A stretch of DNA of 64,000 nt from Halobacteriales archaeon SW_5_70_135 (GTDB lineage: Archaea > Halobacteriota > Halobacteria > Halobacteriales > SW-7-71-33), in contig PXSK01000021.1 of the NCBI GenBank assembly GCA_003022865.1, positions 62,678-126,677 on the forward strand, written 5' to 3'. The notes beneath the pieces were generated by a model. That model was not told the origin of the DNA. It saw only the letters and a program-made list of their open reading frames with translations, and searched no databases. Made by a program: the position numbers and the translations under genes. Shown in pieces: positions 58,598 through 64,000 of this stretch (positions within the stretch are counted from its first letter, which is position 1; the number at the start of each line of letters is the position of its first letter).

Positions 58598-58692
58598 AGT
58601 GGCGGCCTCTACCGCGTGCGGCGTTATAACCCGTACGGATTCCCCGCGTCCGAGCCGAGGAGTCGAGGAGTCGAGGCGTCGAGGCGAACCCC

Positions 58693-61599
58693 TCAAGACG
58701 CTGCCTCCCCTGGGTGGGGGTAATGAGACGGCTGATCGTCGACGGCGACCCGGGCGTGCGCACGGACGGGGTCATCGAGTACGACGGCGAGGAGCTCGTC
58801 TGTTTTCAGGTGACCCGCAACGGCGACTACCACGGCCCGGACCGCGTGCAGCTGTGGTGTGTCGTCGGCACCGAGGACGAACGCGGGACGTTCGACCGGC
58901 GCGACTTCGTCCCGCACTTCCTCGACGTCGAGCGGGTCGACGCCGAGGCCGTCGAGGTCCTGGAGCGCGCCGGTGACCTGGCGGTCTGATCGGCCGCCGC
59001 TGCCGTCACCGTCACCGTCACCGTCGTCGTCTTCGTCGCTCTCGGTCGCGGCGTCCGTGACGCCCAGCGCCGACCGGTCGACCCGGTACAGCGTGACGTA
59101 CTCCCAGTCGCGTGACTCGGGCACGACGCCGACGCCGGTGAGTCGCTCGTCGAGCGCGAGCGTCGACTCGTCATAACGCTGGCGCTCGGCCGGCCCGACG
59201 TAGACGTACTCGACGTCGTGTTCGGCCAGCAGGCGTGCCTGTCGGGACGGCGTGCCGCCGTAGACGGCGTTGACGGTCTCGACGCGGTCGAACCAGGCGG
59301 TCTCGCCCCGGTAGCCTGTCTCGTGGACCCAGCCGGCGAGCGTGGGGACACCCGAGAGGCTGGCCGGAGCGGCCGCGCCGGCGATCTCGTGGCTCCCCGC
59401 CGCCGGCGCCGTGCGCACCCAGCGGTCGGTCGACCAGCGGTAGATGTCCTCCGCGGGCGCGGTGACGACCGTCGGCGTCCCCTCCAGTCCGCGGACGTAC
59501 TCGATGGCCGGCCACTCCGCCGAGTGCCGCTCTTCGGCGAAGCGGAGTGCGTCGAGCGTCGCCGGCCCCCGGTCCGCGGCGACAGCGACGTGCTCGGCGC
59601 CGGCGAGAGCGCCGTACAGCGACAGACTCAGCACGAGCCCGGCGACCAGAACGCCGCCGAGCGACACCGGCCCCGGCGACCGACCGTCGTCGCCGGTGTC
59701 GACGGCGGCCCCGTCCGGGCGGGGACGGTCGTCGCTCCCGGGGTCGGTCTCGGGCGGCGGCGACCCGCCGTCGGTCCTCGTGGCCGCCGCGGGCAGCCAG
59801 CGCCGGTCGCGGAGGCCGGGCAGTCCCGCCGGGTTCGCGTACTCCGCGAGCAGGACGCCGCCGGCGACGGCCGTCAGCGCCCACACCTGGCTGTACACCT
59901 TGAAGACGGTGTTGAACCGTCCGGGGCCGGTTCGGGTGACGTAGACGAACTCCACCAGCGTCACGAGGCCGGCGGCGCCGACGAGCAGCACGGTCTCGTA
60001 CCCCACGTCGGCCTCGGCCCGCAGCAGCACCCAACCGACGGCGACGAGCGCGACGAACGGGGTCGCGCCGAGCACTCGCGGGTCGACGCCGACGATCGCC
60101 GGCAGCACCAGCGTGACGAGGGCGACGACGGCGACCAGCCCGGCGGCGGCGACGGCGGCGACGGCGGCAGGGCGGCTCGTCTCGCGGGCGTCGCGCAGCC
60201 CGTCACGGAGACGGCCACCGAGGAAAGCGGCGGCGAGCGCGAGCGTGGTGCCGTGGACGACCAGTAGGCGGCCGACCCGGCTGCGGTCCGCCGGAGCGAC
60301 GAAGGTGAGTCCACGCCCGCCCGTCGCTCCCGTCCCCGCGAGGAAGGGAAACGCCGCGACGACCGCGAGGCCGCCGACGACGCCGGCGAGGCCGACCGCA
60401 CACCCGGTCCGCAGACCCTCGTCGCCCAGACGGCCGGCGATCCGCCGGACTGGCGCGGGACGACCGCCGTCGGCGGCCTCGACCGGCTCGTCGGCGTCGG
60501 CGGCCGTCGGTGTGGGACCGACGACGGGCAGCAGGTCCCGGGGGTCGGCGGGTGCGAGCGCGAGCGCGAGCCAGACGAGCCCGAGCGTCGCGGGGAACGA
60601 CCAGGTGTTGACGACGGCGACCAGTCCAGCCGTCGGCGGGACGGCGCCGACGACGAGCAGTCGGCGGCGACGGAGGTCGGCGGCGGGCGTGCGCCAGTAG
60701 GCGTAGCCGACGGCGGCGACCAGCAGCGTCAGCGGCGGACTGATCATGTGTGCGTGCAGGTCGCCGTTAAGGAAGGCGAACAGCGGGAACTCGTTGACCG
60801 TCCACGGGACGACGCGACTCGCGGGCCAGTAGCTGAACGCCTCGGGACCGGTCGTCGCCCACTCCGGGTCGAGTCCCGCGAGCCGGAGGACCGTCCCGTC
60901 GCCGACCCACCAGGCGAGTGCTCGCAGCGGCGTCGCCAGGTTGCTCGCGATCCCGACGAGAAAGGCGGCGAACAGCCCCGCCGACACGCGACTGCGGCCC
61001 CTGTGGTGGGCGACCGCGCCGGCGAGCGAGTACGCCGCGGTAACGAAGGTCGCGTAGAAGCCGGCCAGCGCCAGGTTGTAGGCGTACCGGGGTGCCGTCC
61101 CGGTGAGCCGGGCGAGCAGGGCGGCGAGCATGTGTCCGCCGTAGTAGTACTGGACCGGCTCGCCGGCGAACCAGAAGTCCTCCGGCGGCAACTGACTCGT
61201 TCGCGCGAGGGCGCTGAGCATCCCGAAGTCGAGAAACTTCTCCCCGCCACCCGGGTGGACGGCGGGATCGAGCGCCCGAACGGCCACGAGAAAGAGGAAG
61301 GCGACGGTGAAGACGACGGTGACCCCCGCGTACCGGCGCGGGTCGGGACTCGCGCCGCGCCACAGCGACAGGGCGGCGACGCCGACGAGTGCGAGCAGTC
61401 CGGCGGCGAGGGCGGGCCAGCCGAAGGCGACCTGGCCGACCCAGAAGCCGACCACGCCGAGGACGGTCAGCGCGACCGGCAGGGCGAACCCCGCCCCGCG
61501 GTCGGGGAACGACCGCAACAGAAGCGCCGCCGCCGGCAGGGCGAGCGCGCCCAGGGCGACGTACGCCAGCAGCCAGACGACGACCAGCCCGTACTCCAT
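58693..61599 (-). CDS. DUF2298 multi-pass membrane protein
   Basis: [58 protein letters not shown]-terminus reads through the antisense gene 58723-58989. Confidence 0.85.
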   Translation of the reverse strand: MEYGLVVVWLLAYVALGALALPAAALLLRSFPDRGAGFALPVALTVLGVVGFWVGQVAFGWPALAAGLLALVGVAALSLWRGASPDPRRYAGVTVVFTVAFLFLVAVRALDPAVHPGGGEKFLDFGMLSALARTSQLPPEDFWFAGEPVQYYYGGHMLAALLARLTGTAPRYAYNLALAGFYATFVTAAYSLAGAVAHHRGRSRVSAGLFAAFLVGIASNLATPLRALAWWVGDGTVLRLAGLDPEWATTGPEAFSYWPASRVVPWTVNEFPLFAFLNGDLHAHMISPPLTLLVAAVGYAYWRTPAADLRRRRLLVVGAVPPTAGLVAVVNTWSFPATLGLVWLALALAPADPRDLLPVVGPTPTAADADEPVEAADGGRPAPVRRIAGRLGDEGLRTGCAVGLAGVVGGLAVVAAFPFLAGTGATGGRGLTFVAPADRSRVGRLLVVHGTTLALAAAFLGGRLRDGLRDARETSRPAAVAAVAAAGLVAVVALVTLVLPAIVGVDPRVLGATPFVALVAVGWVLLRAEADVGYETVLLVGAAGLVTLVEFVYVTRTGPGRFNTVFKVYSQVWALTAVAGGVLLAEYANPAGLPGLRDRRWLPAAATRTDGGSPPPETDPGSDDRPRPDGAAVDTGDDGRSPGPVSLGGVLVAGLVLSLSLYGALAGAEHVAVAADRGPATLDALRFAEERHSAEWPAIEYVRGLEGTPTVVTAPAEDIYRWSTDRWVRTAPAAGSHEIAGAAAPASLSGVPTLAGWVHETGYRGETAWFDRVETVNAVYGGTPSRQARLLAEHDVEYVYVGPAERQRYDESTLALDERLTGVGVVPESRDWEYVTLYRVDRSALGVTDAATESDEDDDGDGDGDGSGGRSDRQVTGALQDLDGLGVDPLDVEEVRDEVAPVERPAFVLGADDTPQLHAVRAVVVAVAGHLKTDELLAVVLDDPVRAHARVAVDDQPSHYPHPGEAAS
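58723..58989 (+). CDS. HAH_0734 family protein
   Basis: [54 protein letters not shown]. Confidence 0.85.
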   Translation: MRRLIVDGDPGVRTDGVIEYDGEELVCFQVTRNGDYHGPDRVQLWCVVGTEDERGTFDRRDFVPHFLDVERVDAEAVEVLERAGDLAV

Positions 61600-61698
61600 C
61601 ACCCGACAGTACGGCGGTCCCGGTAAACGCCTTTCGCGATCCCGTCGGCGGTGCGGGGAACCACAAGACACACGTCCGTTCGGTCGCCGTCCGCCTCC

Positions 61699-62514
61699 GT
61701 GGAGAGGGACGGAGCGAACGAACTAAGCGACGGGCGGTCCGTGACGGCGGGAGTCGTCGTTCCGGCGTTTCGCCCCGACCCGGAGCGACTCGAAGGGTAC
61801 GTCCGCGGGTTGGCCGACCGCTTCCCGGTCGTCCGGGTCGAGGTCGACGAGCCCGGCGCGGCCGTCGAGAAGCGACTCGCGGGCCTGCCCTGCGAGACCG
61901 GGGTCGTGGCCGGTCGCCGCGGCAAGGGAGCCGCGGTCACGGACGGCTTCGAGGCGCTGGCCGACCGCGCCGACGTGCTCGCGTTCGCGGACGCCGACGG
62001 CTCGACGCCGGTCGACTCGGTCGCCGACGTCGTGGCCGTCGTCGAGGACCGCGCGGACGTGGGCGTCGGCTCGCGACGACATCCAGCGGCCGACGTCCGC
62101 TCACACCAGACGCTCGCCCGCCGGCGGCTCGGCGACGCGTTCGCCTGGCTGGCGCGACGCCTGCTCGCGACGGACCTGTACGACTACCAGTGTGGCGCGA
62201 AGGCGGTACGCGTCGGCGTCTGGCGGCGCCTGCGCGAGCACCTCTACGAGCCGGGCTTCGCCTGGGACGTGGAGCTCGTCGCCGTCGCCGGCGCGCTGGG
62301 ATCGACCGTCGAGGAGGTGCCCGTGACGTGGATCGACCGGCCGGACTCGACCGTCGACCCGCTGCGGACGCCGCTCGAACTCCTGCCCGCGCTCGTGACC
62401 GTCCGCCATCGGGCGAAACGCATCGCCGGCAGCCGGCTGCACGGGGCCGTCGGCGAGGGGTCGACGGCGCTCGTCGACCGGTCGGAGGAACCGGGCGGAG
62501 AGGGCACGCGATGA
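61699..62514 (+). CDS. Family 2 glycosyltransferase (dolichyl-phosphate sugar synthase-like)
   Basis: VAGRRGKGAAVTDGFEAL...FADADGSTPVDSV...DYQCGAKAVR; start uncertain (61651/61699/61741). Confidence 0.85.
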   Translation: MERDGANELSDGRSVTAGVVVPAFRPDPERLEGYVRGLADRFPVVRVEVDEPGAAVEKRLAGLPCETGVVAGRRGKGAAVTDGFEALADRADVLAFADADGSTPVDSVADVVAVVEDRADVGVGSRRHPAADVRSHQTLARRRLGDAFAWLARRLLATDLYDYQCGAKAVRVGVWRRLREHLYEPGFAWDVELVAVAGALGSTVEEVPVTWIDRPDSTVDPLRTPLELLPALVTVRHRAKRIAGSRLHGAVGEGSTALVDRSEEPGGEGTR

Positions 62515-62900
62515 GCGGCGACCCGAGCGCGGGCCTCGAGGACGCCCCCGACCGGAGCGAGACCGCCGACGGGCGCCTCGCCTCGCTGCTGTCGGGCGTC
62601 CGCGCCATCCTGGTGATGTTCGCGGTCAACGAGCGGTGGACGTTCGCGGACCACGGCGCGGCCGGCGAGCGGTCGCTGCTGGGGCGGCTGGCACGATCAC
62701 ACGGCGTGCGCGCGGCCGGCAGTCTGACGCAGTTTCTCGTGTTCGTCGCCGTCTTCCGTGGCGTCGCGGTGTCGTTGCCGGTCGCGGGCGTCGACCTCTG
62801 GCTGCTGGTCGCGAAGGGGGCCGGCATCGGCGTGGGGATGCTCGTCAACTACGTGTTCGAGAGTCTGTTCACCTGGCGGGTCCACCACGACGAGGGGTAG
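62511..62900 (+). CDS. GtrA family membrane protein, apparently lacking its first TM pair
   Basis: AILVMFAVNERWTFADHG...LLVAKGAGIGVGMLVNYVFESLFTWRVH; ATGA overlap with glycosyltransferase. Confidence 0.78.
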   Translation: MSGDPSAGLEDAPDRSETADGRLASLLSGVRAILVMFAVNERWTFADHGAAGERSLLGRLARSHGVRAAGSLTQFLVFVAVFRGVAVSLPVAGVDLWLLVAKGAGIGVGMLVNYVFESLFTWRVHHDEG

Positions 62901-62915
62901 GAGTAGGGCGGCGTC

Positions 62916-63447
62916 ACCGGGTCGGCGGCGACTCGTAGCTCGACCCACAGTCCCGGCAGACGACCGGGTCGTCTCCCGACCCGAGCGTGACGTCGAGCGA
63001 CTCGGCACCGCAGTTCGGACACGGCGCCGGCTCGCGGGTGGTGCCGCAGTCGGGACAGACGGGTCGACCCTCGTCGAGGCGCACGTCGCGGCGGTCATAG
63101 GCGGGGCAGACGAGTGGAAGCCGAACGTCCGTGGTCTCCCCGGGCGCCCCGAGCGCGAGGACGACCAGCGACTCGTCGGCGCCGTTGCGACCGGGCTGAC
63201 TCGCCGGGGGCGAATCGGACCGGCTCCCCCGCCGCGACGGTCACCGCCTCGCCCGTCCCGTCGCGGTACGTCTCGAACGTCGCCGTCCCCTCGACGACGA
63301 CGAACAGCTCCTCTTGGTCGGCGTATGCGTGCAGGCCGCCGGGAAGTCGTCCCGCCGGGGGGACGTCGCAGTGGTTCACCGCGAGGTCGCGGCGCAGCGT
63401 CCCGTCGAGGTCGTCGGGAGCCAGGGTGTCGACGGCGACGCGCTCCA
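62916..63447 (-). pseudogene. Cupin + zinc-ribbon protein split by frameshift
   Basis: MERVAVDTLAPDDL...EELFVVVEGTATFETYRDGTG...VRFAPGE in one frame; QPGRNGADESLVVLALGAPGETTDVRLPLVCPAYDRRDVRLDEG...CPDCGTT...CPNCG...CRDCGSSYES in another. Confidence 0.8.
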
Positions 63448-63567
63448 TACCGCCCGTCGGTAACGCGTTCTCAAAGGCTCTGTGCCCGAATCGGTTCGCC
63501 GGAGAACCGAAGGAGGGCGGCGGACCGAAACACAACCCTTAATCGTGGCCGACGGCTACCCTGAGGT

Positions 63568-63642
63568 AGCGGGATGGGATAGCCAGGAGATTCCGGCGGG
63601 CTCATAACCCGCAGACCGGTGGTTCAAATCCACCTCCCGCTA
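63568..63642 (+). tRNA. Initiator tRNA-Met (anticodon CAT)
   Basis: AGCGGGA/TCCCGCT acceptor, anticodon arm GCGGG-CTCATAA-CCCGC with three G:C pairs, T-arm GGTGG-TTCAAAT-CCACC, discriminator A, no encoded CCA. Confidence 0.95.
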
Positions 63643-63729
63643 CTCCTCGCGGCGAACATCACTGTGAGCCGCGAGTGTAGGCCGGTGTGGATTTAAACGA
63701 GAGAACCGCGACCGAAGGGGGCGGTTCGT

Positions 63730-63753
63730 GTGGTTCGAATCCACCTCCCACTG
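63730..63753 (+). repeat. Duplicated tRNA-Met 3' end (att-like)
   Basis: GTGGTTCGAATCCACCTCCCACTG matches tRNA 3' end GTGGTTCAAATCCACCTCCCGCTA at 21/24 positions. Confidence 0.75.
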
Positions 63754-63854
63754 CTGTTCTGCGACGGGTCGAGCGAGGAGTGGCGGCGACCGAGTGAGCG
63801 GGGGAGCGAACGGCGGGCGAGTTCGAGCGGGAGAACCCCGGTGTCGGCGGCGGG

Positions 63855-64000
63855 TCAGTCGGTGGTCGAGGGTTCGAAGGAGTCGGAGGCGGCGGTCGGC
63901 CGGCCGTCGACGAGGTGGCAGGCGGCGGTGTGGTCGCCGTCGACGGCGACGGTCTCGGGGACGGTCCGCTCACAGCGGCTTTCAAAGGTCTCCGCCAGAG
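63855..64000 (-). CDS. C-terminus of a peptide-type ABC transporter ATP-binding protein (partial)
   Basis: FESRCERTVPETVAVDGDHTAACHLVDGRP resembles the oligopeptide transporter C-terminal domain (CHL motif). Confidence 0.65.
   Translation of the reverse strand, partial: LAETFESRCERTVPETVAVDGDHTAACHLVDGRPTAASDSFEPSTTD

Overview
A 64 kb, very GC-rich haloarchaeal chromosomal window (family-level placement inferred from halocyanin, Mer/CofE, archaeal proteasome beta, aIF2-alpha, L7Ae/S28e/L24e/NDK and TmcA). About 55 convincing genes, mostly core. They include cofE-mer, pyrBI, trpS, serS, hisE, a NOG1-type GTPase, psmB, the rpl7ae-rps28e-rpl24e-ndk operon, tmcA, a polyamine/thiamine-type ABC cassette, nop10/eif2a/rps27e/rpl44e, hicBA and an initiator tRNA-Met. 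The most interesting unexplained signal is a family of five dispersed non-coding elements. Each has long inverted arms of the form GAAAG-GGG-(stem) ... (stem)-GGGGG-CTTTC. The arm sequences differ between copies but stay paired, a 3x3 GGG/GGG mismatch is kept, and the full-size copies share an AAGCACCGCA ... GAGGAGCGCAGCGAG core. The largest copy (55765-55988) carries a modular array of unrelated short hairpins joined by alternating constant linkers, followed by a second such array. The window also has an unusual number of broken or trimmed genes: a histidine kinase, a GNAT, a cupin-zinc ribbon, a nucleotidyltransferase, a Tat lipoprotein with an in-frame TGA, and a shortened GtrA. There is also a tRNA-iMet 3'-end duplication that looks like an integration scar. 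All calls come from reading the sequence; no database search or folding program was run.
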